Of a DNA stretch of 25,678 bases, positions 8,848-17,349 are shown piece by piece (within the stretch, counting starts at the first letter, position 1; the number at the start of each line of letters is the position of its first letter). The position numbers and the translations under genes are program-made. Origin of the DNA: JBBDIM01 sp040880405 (GTDB taxonomy: Bacteria; Planctomycetota; Planctomycetia; Pirellulales; Pirellulaceae); the NCBI GenBank assembly GCA_040880405.1, contig JBBDIM010000111.1, forward strand, positions 1 to 25,678. Reading direction: 5' to 3'. The notes below the pieces were generated by a model. It was not told the origin of the DNA. It did no database searches and worked only from the letters and a program-made list of their open reading frames with translations.

Positions 8848-9003
8848 AGCCACGGATGGACACAGATAAACACGGATACGGAATAGGGCAAGAGGCGACT
8901 TTGAGTCCCACCTAAATGGCAATATCTCTCCCGGGTAACGACCTCGTCAACAGGTCCTCCACACCCACAGCCCATCCGTGTTTATCCGTGCGAATCCGTG
9001 GCT
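8848..9003. repeat. Inner CACGGAT inverted pair (10-nt units)
   Basis: The left arm (8848-8877) has 10-nt units CACGGATGGA, CACAGATAAA and CACGGATACG after AGC. The right arm (8974-9003) is the inverted counterpart, ending GAATCCGTGGCT. The flanks read TTTAGCCAC and GTGGCTAG. The pair lies wholly inside the CACAGAG pair at 8701-9155. Confidence 0.8.
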
Positions 9004-9184
9004 AGTTTTCATTTGAAGAACCCGTTGCTTCCGTTGGCACGTTACGCGGCGGGCCTGAATTCACCCCCAAATCGCATCGCTGAAGATCGGCCGGGGGCGA
9101 TCAAAAAACCGGCTTAGGTGACCTCCGGCTCTGTGCCCTCTGTGACCTCTGTGGCTAACAAAAAAGAACCGCGAATGAGCGTTG

Positions 9185-12100
9185 TCACTCCTCTTCCACG
9201 CGCTTGGGCTCCGCCACTGGCCAGATTTTTTCGCTGGTCATTTGGACCAACACGTAGAGGGCTGGGATCAGGAAGAGGCCGACGATGGTGGCGGCGGTCA
9301 TGCCGCCGAAGACGGCGGTCCCTAGGCTGCGGCGGCTGGCCGCGCCGGCTCCGCTGGCGACCAACAGGGGAAGCACGCCCAGGATGAAGGAGAAGGCGGT
9401 CATCAAGATCGCGCGGAACCGGAGCCGCGCCGCGATGCTGGCCGCTGCTTGGATCGACCGACCCGCTTCTCGTTCCTGTTTCGCGAACTCGACGATCAGG
9501 ATCGCCGTTTTCGTTGCCAGGCCAATCAACAGCACTAGCCCGATTTGGGTGTAGATGTTGTTATCAAACCCCCGAGCCGCCGTCAGTCCGATCGCGCCTA
9601 ACAAGGCGAACGGGACGGAGAGGATCACACTCCAGGGGATCGACCAACTCTCGTACAAGGCGCACAGGAATAAGTAGACGAACACCACGGAGAGGGTGAA
9701 GATGATCGGGGCTTGGTTCCCGGCTAGTTTCTCTTGGTAGGAGACGCTCGACCAATCGTAGGTCATCCCGGTGGGCAGTTGCTGGGCAGCCAATTGCTCC
9801 ATCGCCTGCATCGCCTGGCCAGAACTGACGCCGGGGGCTCCTTGGCCGGTGATGGTGGCGGAAGGGACCGTGTTGTAGCGGTACAGGGCCTTGGGACCGG
9901 CGGTTTCCTCAACCGTCAGCAAGGTTCGCAGGGGGATCATGCTACCCTGTTTGTTGCGGACCTGAAGCTGGTAGATATCGTCCACCTGACCGCGGAACGG
10001 GGCATCCGCCTGAACCAGCACCCGCCACGGCCTGCCGAACTTATTGAAGTCGTTGACGTAGGCGGAGCCGAGATAGGTTTGCAGCGTGGCGGCGACTTCA
10101 CGGCGATCGAGGTCTAACCGCTTGACCTTATCCGTATCAATATCGAGGTACATTTGCGGGACCGAGGCGGTGAAGTTGTTGTTGAGCCGGGCCAGGGACG
10201 GAAGCTGCGAACCGTTGACGACCAAATCGTTGGCCACATCTTGCAGGTTGCCGGCACCCAGGTTGCTCATGTCGCGAAGGCGGAAGTCGAACCCACCGGC
10301 ACTACCCAACCCTTGGATCGGCGGCGGGATGAAGGCGAAGCTGTTCGCCTCTTGGATTTGCATCAACTTCATCTGGACACCCCGGACCACCGAGCCCATC
10401 CGCGTTTCGGCCGTCCGCCGCTCGGACCAGTCGTCCATCACCACGAAGTAGGTGGCGGCATTGGAGGCAATCAATGAATCGAGCAGCGAAAACCCGTTGA
10501 CCGAGACGATATCGGCGACGCCGGGGGTATCTGCCAGGATCTCGTCGACTTGGTCGAGCACCGCTCGGGTTCGCTCCATTGAGGCCCCGTCCGGTAACTG
10601 GACCGCAACCATAAAGTAGCCTTGATCCTCATCCGGCAGAAATCCGCCCGGGACACTCAAAAAGCCCCAGGCGGCCGCGGCGGTGACCAGAAGGAACAGG
10701 ACCACCACAATCGCCAGCTTCCGGATCAGGACATCGACCGCGGACATGTAACCGTTGGTGCTTCGCTCTAGGCCTCGGTCGAACCAGCGGAACAGGAAAA
10801 CCTTTTGCTTGGGGGTGGGCCGCAGCAAGATTCCGCACAGGGCCGGACTGAGGGTCAACGCGTTAATCGACGAGAAAATGGTGGAAACGGCGATCGTGAG
10901 GGAAAACTGGGCATACAGCCGACCGGTGATCCCACCCATGAACGCCGTCGGCACAAACACCGCCAACAGGACCAAGGTGGTCGCGATGACCGGCCCGGAA
11001 ACTTGGAGCATCGCCTTTTTGGTCGCCTCCTTGGCGGAGAGCCCTTCTTCGTCGATGATCCGCATGGCGTTCTCGACCACCACGATCGCGTCGTCCACCA
11101 CGATGCCAATTGCCAACACCAGCCCGAACAAGGTGAGGGTGTTGATCGAGAAGCCCAAGACCATCATCACCGCGAAGGTCCCGATCAAGGAGACCGGAAT
11201 CGTAACCGCCGGAACCAGCGTGGTGCGGAAGTCCTGCAGGAAGATGTAAACCGTCAGGATCACCAGCACCATGGCGATGAACAAGGTGATGATCACTTCG
11301 CGGATCGAGGCCTTCACGAACGCGGTGGTGTCGTAGGCGATGGTGTATTCCATGCCGGGTGGGAACAGTCGCTGGAGCTCCACCATCCGAGCCCGCACGT
11401 TTTCCGAGACCTGGAGCGAGTTGGCGGTGGGCAATTGATAGACGGCGACCGCGACCGACGGAGCGTTGTTGAGCTTGACCTCCGAGCGGTAGGTCTGGGC
11501 ACCCTCCTCGACCCGAGCCACATCCTTGAGCCGCAGGATGCCGCCATCGGAGTCTGCCCTCAGGATGAGGTCTTCGAACTCTTCCTTGTTGGAGAGCCGT
11601 CCGGCCGCGTTGATCGTGTACTGAAAGTTTTGCCCATCCGGAGCGGGGGGGGCACCCAATTGCCCGGCCGGGACCTGGACGTTTTGCTCCTGGATGGTCC
11701 CCATGATATCCGTTGTGGTAAGCGACCGGGCCAGCATCCGAGCCGGATCCAGCCAGATCCGCATCGCCAGGTCCTTGGCACCCAGCACATCGACCTTCCC
11801 GATGCCCGGTAAGCGGGCCAGCTCGTCCTTGATCGAGGTGGTGATGAAGTTGCTCATGTCGATCTCGGAGTACCGACCGTCGGGCGAGAGGATGTTGACC
11901 ATCAGCACAATCGCCGTCGATTGCTTCTCGGTGGTCACCCCTTCCCGAGCGACTTCTTCCGGCAGCCGAGAGAGCGCCGTGGCCACTCGGTTTTGGACTA
12001 GCACGGTCGCCATGTCGATATCGGTCCCGACATCGAACGTGACGACCAATTCATAGGTGCCGTCGTCGGTCGATTTGGAGGCCATGTAGATCATGTTCTC

Positions 12101-12319
12101 CACGCCGTTGACCTGTTCCTCGATCGGGATCGCGACCGTCTCGGAAACCACCTCGGCGCTCGCCCCAGGAAACGAGGTACTGACCATCACGGTGGGTGGG
12201 GTGATCGTCGGGGTTTGCTCAACCGGCAACGCGGGCAGCACGATCAGCCCCGCCAAGACGATCAAAATGGAAATCACCCCAGCGAAGATCGGGCGGTCGA
12301 TAAAAAAGTGAGAAAACAT
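9185..12319 (-). CDS. RND multidrug efflux pump, inner-membrane subunit (HAE1/AcrB type)
   Basis: A 1044-residue proton-driven exporter, the same size as AcrB and MexB (about 1046-1049). It starts with the typical MFSHFFIDRPIFA helix. The proton-relay residues are visible: the Asp pair D409-D410 in GIVVDDAIVVVEN and K937 in GLATKTAILIVEF. Both large periplasmic loops and twelve helices are present, with no frameshift. It should sit in the inner membrane as a trimer and drive drugs, dyes or lipophilic compounds through an adaptor and an outer-membrane channel. The adaptor gene lies immediately upstream on the same strand with 42 bp between, so they form an operon. No TolC-type gene is in the window, so the channel must come from elsewhere. 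Substrates cannot be predicted. Confidence 0.96.
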   Translation of the reverse strand: MFSHFFIDRPIFAGVISILIVLAGLIVLPALPVEQTPTITPPTVMVSTSFPGASAEVVSETVAIPIEEQVNGVENMIYMASKSTDDGTYELVVTFDVGTDIDMATVLVQNRVATALSRLPEEVAREGVTTEKQSTAIVLMVNILSPDGRYSEIDMSNFITTSIKDELARLPGIGKVDVLGAKDLAMRIWLDPARMLARSLTTTDIMGTIQEQNVQVPAGQLGAPPAPDGQNFQYTINAAGRLSNKEEFEDLILRADSDGGILRLKDVARVEEGAQTYRSEVKLNNAPSVAVAVYQLPTANSLQVSENVRARMVELQRLFPPGMEYTIAYDTTAFVKASIREVIITLFIAMVLVILTVYIFLQDFRTTLVPAVTIPVSLIGTFAVMMVLGFSINTLTLFGLVLAIGIVVDDAIVVVENAMRIIDEEGLSAKEATKKAMLQVSGPVIATTLVLLAVFVPTAFMGGITGRLYAQFSLTIAVSTIFSSINALTLSPALCGILLRPTPKQKVFLFRWFDRGLERSTNGYMSAVDVLIRKLAIVVVLFLLVTAAAAWGFLSVPGGFLPDEDQGYFMVAVQLPDGASMERTRAVLDQVDEILADTPGVADIVSVNGFSLLDSLIASNAATYFVVMDDWSERRTAETRMGSVVRGVQMKLMQIQEANSFAFIPPPIQGLGSAGGFDFRLRDMSNLGAGNLQDVANDLVVNGSQLPSLARLNNNFTASVPQMYLDIDTDKVKRLDLDRREVAATLQTYLGSAYVNDFNKFGRPWRVLVQADAPFRGQVDDIYQLQVRNKQGSMIPLRTLLTVEETAGPKALYRYNTVPSATITGQGAPGVSSGQAMQAMEQLAAQQLPTGMTYDWSSVSYQEKLAGNQAPIIFTLSVVFVYLFLCALYESWSIPWSVILSVPFALLGAIGLTAARGFDNNIYTQIGLVLLIGLATKTAILIVEFAKQEREAGRSIQAAASIAARLRFRAILMTAFSFILGVLPLLVASGAGAASRRSLGTAVFGGMTAATIVGLFLIPALYVLVQMTSEKIWPVAEPKRVEEE

Positions 12320-12361
12320 ACGCGGGCTCGCTAGGTTTTGAAGTCGCCGAGAGGGGGAAGA

Positions 12362-13711
12362 CTAGGACGCGTCGGCGGGTGCCGGCTCTTCCGCAGCCGC
12401 TTCCTCCGGGTCTAGCTCAGGGTCTGGCGGGTAGCTGAGGTCGACCGACTCGAACTCAACCTTCGACCCCGGCCTGGCCCGTTGCAAGCCGCGAACAATG
12501 TACTGGAAGTCCGGGGAGAACTCGGTCCCCCGCGCGTCGACCTCACCGATCACCTGGGCCTCGTCGGGGTCCCACATCCGCAAAATGTGCCGGAACCCGC
12601 GGTAGAGCTGTCCCTGCTCGATTCGCCGCTGGTGGACGGTCCCTTCGGCGTCGACCACCAGCAGGTATTTGCCCAGCAGGTCAGTGCCAATCGCGCGTTC
12701 GTCGACCAGCACCGCCCCTTCGACCGGATCGGTCTCGATCCGGACCAAGGCGTAGGCGCCCGGTTTTACCAGCAGCGGCTCTGGCAGTCCCTCCTCTTCC
12801 GACCAATCGACGAACTCGCCCGACTCTTCGAATTTCCGCTGCGAGCGAAACGTGTTGGGAATCACCCCCCGAACCGCGATCGTGCCGGTGTTGGGGTCGA
12901 TCCGGTTCTGGACGACATCGACCCTGCCGGAATGCGGAAACCCTTGCTCCCCCTCAAACGCCACCCAAATCGGCAGCTCAGGTCGTTCCAGCTCGCCCGC
13001 CTCGCCATTTTGGGAACGCTCTTCCGCAAGCTCCGCGATCCGCCGCACGTAGGCCAAGGCCTGTCGCTCGCTGACATCGAACTCGATCCGGAGCGGATCG
13101 TACCGCAGCACCGTGGCCAGCAACGTTTGCTCTCCCACGCCCACTAGGTTGCCGGGGTCGACATTGCGGAAACTGACCACGCCATCAAACGGGGCCTCAA
13201 TCCGCGTGTACCCCAGGTTGATCTCCGCTTGGCGGATCGCCGCCTCACCCGCCTCGATCCGCGCTAGCGCGGAATTCAACTCCGCCATCCGCGTTTCGTA
13301 CTGCTGTTCACTGATACTACCTCGTTCACGCAAGGGACGTTCCCGAGCCTCGTTTTGTTTGGCTAGGTGGGCCTCCGCCTCGCTCAAGGACTTATTGGCT
13401 TTGGCCTCGGCGAGGGCGGCCTCGTATTGGTCTCGTTCGATCTCGAACAACACATCACCCCGCCGGACGTAGCTCCCCTCGTCGAACGGGGCACTCGTTA
13501 AATACCCCTGCACGCGGGCCCGCGCCTCGAAGGTACTCGACGCGTGCGAGTGGCCGGTGAGGTTGACGTACTCGAAGACATCCTCCACCACCGGCCTGGC
13601 AACGGTCACCTTAGGTGGCGGCATTTGCGGAGGCGGGGGAGCCCCACACCCGGCCAATAGGCCAGCGGCTAGGCAAGCGAGCAGAAGTCGCATCACAGAT
13701 TCGGGCGGCAT
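12362..13711 (-). CDS. RND efflux periplasmic adaptor (membrane fusion protein), lipoprotein
   Basis: A 449-residue adaptor linking the RND pump to an outer-membrane channel. The N-terminus is a lipoprotein signal with lipobox LLAGC (lipidated Cys22), followed by a Pro-rich linker. The first half of the lipoyl-like barrel is about residues 58-95 and an alpha-hairpin coiled coil spans about 96-165. The second lipoyl half begins at RIEAPFDGVVS. Beta-barrel and membrane-proximal domains follow, then an acidic Pro/Glu tail. I start at 13711 because GAGGAG lies 10 nt upstream; the frame is open to 13783 but lacks such a site. It is the first gene of the operon with the pump. The length is somewhat above AcrA (about 397), mostly from the C-terminal part. 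Confidence 0.93.
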   Translation of the reverse strand: MPPESVMRLLLACLAAGLLAGCGAPPPPQMPPPKVTVARPVVEDVFEYVNLTGHSHASSTFEARARVQGYLTSAPFDEGSYVRRGDVLFEIERDQYEAALAEAKANKSLSEAEAHLAKQNEARERPLRERGSISEQQYETRMAELNSALARIEAGEAAIRQAEINLGYTRIEAPFDGVVSFRNVDPGNLVGVGEQTLLATVLRYDPLRIEFDVSERQALAYVRRIAELAEERSQNGEAGELERPELPIWVAFEGEQGFPHSGRVDVVQNRIDPNTGTIAVRGVIPNTFRSQRKFEESGEFVDWSEEEGLPEPLLVKPGAYALVRIETDPVEGAVLVDERAIGTDLLGKYLLVVDAEGTVHQRRIEQGQLYRGFRHILRMWDPDEAQVIGEVDARGTEFSPDFQYIVRGLQRARPGSKVEFESVDLSYPPDPELDPEEAAAEEPAPADAS

Positions 13712-13827
13712 CGGATTTTCACTCCTCACAGGGGGCGCATCGAAAGCTAGTGGTCCAGCCCAGAGTTTAACAGTTTCACACATCGGATAGGTGATCGGGT
13801 GCCATGCCCACGCCCGGTTAACGCCGA

Positions 13828-13860
13828 GAACCCTCTGCGATCTCCGCGTCTCTGCGTTTC
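13828..13860. repeat. Solo ACGCAGAG-family arm
   Basis: GATCTCCGCGTCTCTGCG followed by TTTC matches the right arm of the 8-nt-unit element at 4237-4304. No left arm is visible in the flanks, so it is a half copy. Confidence 0.55.
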
Positions 13861-13899
13861 AAAAATGTGATTCGAGTCTCTCGAAGGCCGATTTTTTTT

Positions 13900-13990
13900 A
13901 ACCACGAATAACACGAAACACACGAATAGCAACCCAGAATTGTAAGCAGCCCAAAACCTCTCCCCGTATTCGTGTGATTCGTGGTTAAAA
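13900..13990. repeat. Paired inverted CACGAAT repeat (9-nt units)
   Basis: The left arm is AACCACGAATAACACGAAAC plus CACACGAATAGC (13899-13930). The right arm is TATTCGTGTGATTCGTGG plus TTAAAA (13967-13990). The ends TTTTAACCAC and GTGGTTAAAA are exact complements. It is the second copy of the family at 4040-4187, here with a 36-bp spacer. Confidence 0.8.
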
Positions 13991-13993
13991 TTG

Positions 13994-14009
13994 GAACCTC
14001 GCGAGGTTC
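13994..14009 (-). terminator. Possible terminator hairpin after queC
   Basis: GAACCTCGCGAGGTTC is a perfect 16-bp palindrome starting 6 nt past the queC stop codon. On the minus strand it is followed by CCAATTTT, a weak T tract. A 6-bp stem with a CGCG loop could stop transcription; it directly abuts the CACGAAT element. Confidence 0.4.
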
Positions 14010-14015
14010 ACCCCG

Positions 14016-14699
14016 TCAGTTATTCGTCGGTCCATCCACCGTCGGGTCGTACTCGGTCGGGTCGAGCAGGCCCTGCGAAAGGAACGCCTCTTTCCGCTCG
14101 GTACATGCCCCACACTTGCCACAATGTTTTTCCAGACCCTTATAGCAGGTCCAGGTATGTTCGAAAGGCACTCCCAAATCGAAACCCCGCTTGGCGATTC
14201 CCCCCTTGTCCATGTGGACAAACGGTCGCCATAGCTCCACCGGGTTCCAGTCGCAAAGTTTAGCCGCCTCGTCCATCGCGTGGGCGAACTCCGGGCGGCA
14301 GTCGGGGTAGATTGCGTGATCACCACTATGGGCCCCATAGGCGACCGCCTGGCACTGGTTGCTGATCGCCCACGCGATCGAGACCGAAAGCAAAATCATG
14401 TTGCGGTTGGGGACCACCGTCAGCTTCATGCTCTCTTCCGCGTAGTGCCCCTCGGGGATCTCGAGCTCGCGGCCGGACAGGCTGTTGTTGCCGAACAGCG
14501 GGTTGATTGCCGAGAGATCCGCAATTTGGTGCGGAACCTTTACCACCGCCGCCAAATACGCGGCCGAATCCAACTCCTTCACATGCCGTTGGCCGTAGTC
14601 GACCGACAGGGCCAACACCTCATGCCCCGCATCGACCATGTGATACAGCAAGGTCGCGGAATCCATCCCGCCGGAGAGGACCACCACAATTTTAGACAT
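14016..14699 (-). CDS. queC: 7-cyano-7-deazaguanine synthase QueC
   Basis: A 227-residue cytoplasmic enzyme that converts 7-carboxy-7-deazaguanine to preQ0 using ATP and ammonia, a step toward queuosine in tRNA. The PP-loop is SGGMDS (residues 9-14), preceded by a short beta strand. The zinc site is four Cys at 185, 193, 196 and 199 (HCGKCGACTERKEAF), typical of QueC. VDYGQRH and YGAHSGD are also family hallmarks. The length matches known QueC (about 220-235). I start at 14699, where the PP-loop strand begins and AAGATTTGAAG lies upstream; the frame extends to 14780 without similarity. No queD, queE or queF is adjacent, so the pathway genes are dispersed. No preQ1 riboswitch-like leader was seen. 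Confidence 0.95.
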   Translation of the reverse strand: MSKIVVVLSGGMDSATLLYHMVDAGHEVLALSVDYGQRHVKELDSAAYLAAVVKVPHQIADLSAINPLFGNNSLSGRELEIPEGHYAEESMKLTVVPNRNMILLSVSIAWAISNQCQAVAYGAHSGDHAIYPDCRPEFAHAMDEAAKLCDWNPVELWRPFVHMDKGGIAKRGFDLGVPFEHTWTCYKGLEKHCGKCGACTERKEAFLSQGLLDPTEYDPTVDGPTNN

Positions 14700-14846
14700 C
14701 TTCAAATCTTCGCCTTGCGTAGGATGATTCCGGTGCCGGGGACCGCTCCCTCGCATCCGCGCCGTTTTTTCCCTTGGCATTAATGTACGTTGTTTCGGGC
14801 GCGGGACGAACTACCCCCAGCCAATTTTTAACCGGCGAATGGGGTA

Positions 14847-15001
14847 GCCACAGAGGTCGCAGAGAGCACAGAGAAAAGCGTTTGGAAGGCAAAGAAATTT
14901 AGCCACGGATGGGCACCGATTAACACGGATAAGTGGGAGATGGCAGTGGAGCTAAACCTCATCCTTTATCACCTCTCTGTGGCCTCTGTGACCTCTGTGG
15001 C
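14847..15001. repeat. CACAGAG inverted pair with an interleaved CACGGAT arm
   Basis: The left arm is GCCACAGAGGTCGCAGAGAG plus CACAGAG (14847-14877). The right arm is CTCTCTGTGGCCTCTGTG plus ACCTCTGTGGC (14973-15001). A CACGGAT-family left arm (14901-14930, starting AGCCACGGATGGGCACCGAT) lies between them with no right arm inside the pair, so the two elements interleave. Confidence 0.75.
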
Positions 15002-15010
15002 AAAAAAAAG

Positions 15011-15106
15011 AGCCGCGGATTAACGCGGATAAGCGCGAATGAGGTCGCCCGCGGTTCGGCTTTCAACTCGCTTGCGATCCGTGTACATCCGCGCCGGTCC
15101 GCGGCT
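15011..15106. repeat. Complete 96-bp CACGGAT-family element, GC variant
   Basis: The left arm (15011-15040) begins AGCCGCGGATTAACGCGGAT. The right arm (15077-15106) ends CCGGTCCGCGGCT. The inner part GCCCGCGGTTCG...CGCTTGCGATCC recurs at 15263-15323, so the body as well as the arms is conserved. Confidence 0.75.
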
Positions 15107-15262
15107 AAAAAAATAACTCTCCAAGCCGCAAACAGGATTGTTGGGATCTTGGGGCTGAGGATGGAGCGTTTGGAAGGGGATAAGGTCAATTACGGGGGCT
15201 GCGGATTAGGGTTCCAAGCCGCCGACTCTTTGTAATTGAACTCATCCCCGGTCGCTTCTCGG

Positions 15263-15323
15263 TGAACGAGGTTGCCCGCGGTTCGCCGTTCTAACCGCTT
15301 GCGATCCGCGTTTATCCGCGGCT
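15263..15323. repeat. Truncated second copy of the 96-bp element
   Basis: GAACGAGGTTGCCCGCGGTT continues through CGCTTGCGATCCGCG to ATCCGCGGCT. It parallels 15037-15106 closely but lacks the left arm. A 10-nt unit is also missing from its right arm compared with the complete copy. Confidence 0.7.
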
Positions 15324-15379
15324 AACTTCCGTCGGACGAAGTGCCCCATTGGATCTCCCGACATTTTGCGATGGAAAAC

Positions 15380-15409
15380 TTGCAATTTGGGCGATCGTTG
15401 CGTTATGAT
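15380..15409 (+). promoter_or_regulatory. Candidate sigma-70-type promoter of the PSCyt1-WD40 gene
   Basis: TTGCAA (15380-15385) and TATGAT (15404-15409) are 18 nt apart, close to the bacterial housekeeping consensus. Transcription from about 15416 would give a leader of roughly 145 nt. That leader contains a GGAAC-CCCCTT-GTTCC hairpin (15426-15441). This is a match by eye only. Confidence 0.35.
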
Positions 15410-15560
15410 GGGGCGGAGCCGGAGAGGAACCCCCTTGTTCCGCCGTAATGGCCTTTGGATGGTTGTTGCTGGCGTATCGGGATTCATTCGGCCTCCTCCC
15501 TCCAGTTATTCTCCCCAGTGCTACGTTTTCCCTTCCCTTTCTGCTGTCTCCTTGGATCGC

Positions 15561-17003
15561 ATGGCGATGATGTTTTTTCATACACGCTGGTTGTCGGCGA
15601 TTTGCCTTATCCTCTGTCTCCTGCAACTTACGGCCATCACGGCTCAGGCCGAGGAGCCCGAGACCGCGTCCCCGAGCGGCAAGATTAGTTATTTCAAACA
15701 GATTCGCCCCATCCTCCAGGCCAATTGCCAAGGCTGCCATCAGCCGGCCAAGCGGGGTGGTGATTACGAGATGACCCAGTTCGAGACACTGCTAGCCGGG
15801 GGTGAAAGTGGTGAACCGGCGATCGTCGCCGAGCAGCCAGACGCGAGTTACTTGATGGAGTTGATTACCCCGGTCGAGGGCGAAGCCCAGATGCCGCAGG
15901 GGAAACCGCCCCTTAAACAGGACCAAGTCGCCCTCATCGGCAAATGGATCGAGCAAGGGGCCACGGACGATACGCCCGAGTCGGCCAAGGCTCGGTACAA
16001 CCAAGAGAATCCACCGGTCTACGCCGCCCCGCCGGTCCTCACTTCGCTGGATATTTCACCTGATGGGGCGATTATCGCCGTCTCCGGGTATCACGAGGTC
16101 CTCCTGCACAACAGCCAAGGGACGGAGATCGTAGGTCGGCTGGTGGGGATGTCCGAGCGGATCGAATCGGTCAAGTTCTCCCCGGATGGCACCAAGTTGG
16201 CGGTCGCTGGTGGGTCGCCTGGACGGATGGGAGAGCTACAGGTTTGGGATGTGGCCCAGCGGGAGTTGCTGTTCTCGGCCTCTGTCACTTACGACACGAT
16301 TTACGGTGCCAGTTGGTCGCCGGATGGCGGCCTGATCGCGGTCGGTTGTGGCGACAACACGGTCAGAGCGTTCAAGGCGGAGGATGGGACGCAGGTCTTT
16401 TTCAACGGCGCGCATGAAGACTGGGTTTTTTCCACGGTCTTCTCGGTCGATGGCAAAAACCTAGTCTCCGTCGGGCGGGATATGACCGCGCGACTCCATG
16501 AGGTGGCAACCCAGCGGTTTATCGACAACATCACCAGTATCACCCCAGGGGCCCTCAAAGGTGGCCTCCACGCGGTCGCGCGGCATCCGACAAAGGACGA
16601 GGTCCTACTCGGCGGCGCGGATGGCATCCCCAAGCTGTATCAGATGTTCCGCACGAAGGATCGTAAGATCGGGGACGACTTCAACCTGATCCGTGCCTTC
16701 CCCGCCATGCCGGGCCGCGTGTACGACGTTGGCTTCAATGCCGAAGCAAGCCGCGCGGTCGCCTGTAGCAGCTTCAACGGGGTAGGGCATGTCCATGTGG
16801 TCGACGTGGAAAAAGGGACACTCCTCAAGGAATTAGAAGGCCCGTTACCAGCTACCTACACCGTGCGCTTTGACCCCACGGGTAAAACGATTTTCTCCGG
16901 CGGGTTTGACGGAACGATCCGTGTGCACGACGCGGAAACCGGTGAGCTCCTGCGGCAATTTTCAGCGACCCCGGTCGATTTATTTTCCGCGGTCACGCGT
17001 TAG
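15561..17003 (+). CDS. Secreted PSCyt1 cytochrome-like protein with WD40 propeller
   Basis: A 480-residue exported protein of a class typical of Planctomycetota. Residues 1-30 are a signal peptide (cleavage near TAQA|EE). A PSCyt1 (planctomycete cytochrome c) domain follows, with one c-type heme motif CQGCH (C56, C59, H60). A possible distal Met lies in QMPQGKPPL (M111). From about residue 150 there are about seven WD40-like blades, several with the SPDG turn, enough for a closed seven-bladed propeller. The role is unproven; the family is thought to act in the periplasm. The start at 15561 is chosen because the signal peptide begins there; the open frame to 15366 runs over a likely promoter. 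Its stop lies 7 bp before a REP-like palindrome and it probably works with the PSCyt2/DUF1553 gene downstream. Confidence 0.88.
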   Translation: MAMMFFHTRWLSAICLILCLLQLTAITAQAEEPETASPSGKISYFKQIRPILQANCQGCHQPAKRGGDYEMTQFETLLAGGESGEPAIVAEQPDASYLMELITPVEGEAQMPQGKPPLKQDQVALIGKWIEQGATDDTPESAKARYNQENPPVYAAPPVLTSLDISPDGAIIAVSGYHEVLLHNSQGTEIVGRLVGMSERIESVKFSPDGTKLAVAGGSPGRMGELQVWDVAQRELLFSASVTYDTIYGASWSPDGGLIAVGCGDNTVRAFKAEDGTQVFFNGAHEDWVFSTVFSVDGKNLVSVGRDMTARLHEVATQRFIDNITSITPGALKGGLHAVARHPTKDEVLLGGADGIPKLYQMFRTKDRKIGDDFNLIRAFPAMPGRVYDVGFNAEASRAVACSSFNGVGHVHVVDVEKGTLLKELEGPLPATYTVRFDPTGKTIFSGGFDGTIRVHDAETGELLRQFSATPVDLFSAVTR

Positions 17004-17010
17004 CGAGTGC

Positions 17011-17092
17011 GAAAAAGGGGTCAGGACTCTTTTTCATTAAACGTGTTCTATTTTGAGACCGGATCGCGAAAAAGAGTCCTGACCCCTTTTTC
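17011..17092 (-). repeat. REP-like palindromic element, copy 1
   Basis: An 82-bp element with arms GAAAAAGGGGTCAGGACTC and GAGTCCTGACCCC plus TTTTTC as perfect complements over about 25 bp. It begins 7 bp after the PSCyt1-WD40 stop and ends exactly at the run of Ns. It differs from copy 2 (17350-17431) at two positions. Its stem plus T run could also end transcription. Confidence 0.85.
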
Positions 17093-17102
17093 NNNNNNNN
17101 NN
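17093..17102. other. Assembly gap (10 N)
   Basis: Ten Ns, probably a scaffolding placeholder of unknown true length. It is flanked on the left by a REP-like palindrome and on the right by an inverted partial copy of the gene that starts at 17510, a typical place for assembly failure. Confidence 0.95.
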
Positions 17103-17272
17103 TGACGGTAATCGTGTGGGTGGGTCAGCGTCACGCGGTCCGGAAAGCTGGAGAGCGAAACCAGTTTGCTGCCCTGTGGGATTTCATTCTCCCGAGCCAG
17201 CGCTGGCCCTGCGCATTGGGCGGCGATCCAACTGAGCGTTATAACGGTTAAAAATATCCGAGGCCGCGGCAT
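17103..17272 (-). pseudogene. Inverted partial copy of the PSCyt2/DUF1549 gene start, cut by the gap
   Basis: Read on the minus strand this encodes a signal peptide and about 55 residues nearly identical to the N-terminus of the protein starting at 17510. By my count there are 17 differences in 179 bp, of which about 10 are silent. That pattern suggests a coding homologue under constraint rather than random decay. The frame is open up to the Ns. It may be a complete divergent paralogue hidden by the gap, the same gene from another strain misjoined at the palindrome, or a true fragment. The sequence cannot decide. Confidence 0.6.
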
Positions 17273-17349
17273 GATCGTCATCCTTTGGTCTGCCCAATGC
17301 GGGGCAATTCGAAATCGGAGTATAAGGTCGCTGGGAAAATGGTGCGTGC

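Larger units (their letters stand above)
8701..9155. repeat. Outer CACAGAG inverted pair (9-nt units)
   Basis: The left arm (8701-8730) begins GCCACAGAGGGCACAGAGG. The right arm (9129-9155) ends GACCTCTGTGGC. They match as inverted repeats with two mismatches over 27 bp. Two other elements sit between the arms: a decayed REP-like palindrome (8745-8832) and a CACGGAT pair (8848-9003). The middle unit order is swapped between the arms (GGG/GGT versus GGT/GGG). Confidence 0.8.

Noticed and set aside
8701..8877. CRISPR-like array of short direct repeats
   Set aside because: The units are 8-10 nt with no spacers and occur as inverted arms, not as repeat-spacer arrays; no cas gene is present.
10805..11812. 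Long plus-strand frame of 335 residues opposite the RND pump
   Set aside because: Its composition is dominated by Gln, His, Arg, Asp and Gly as expected for the antisense of a membrane protein gene; the minus-strand gene is unambiguous.
14700..14846. Possible preQ1 riboswitch before queC
   Set aside because: No preQ1-I or preQ1-II core or matching pseudoknot was recognised in the leader.
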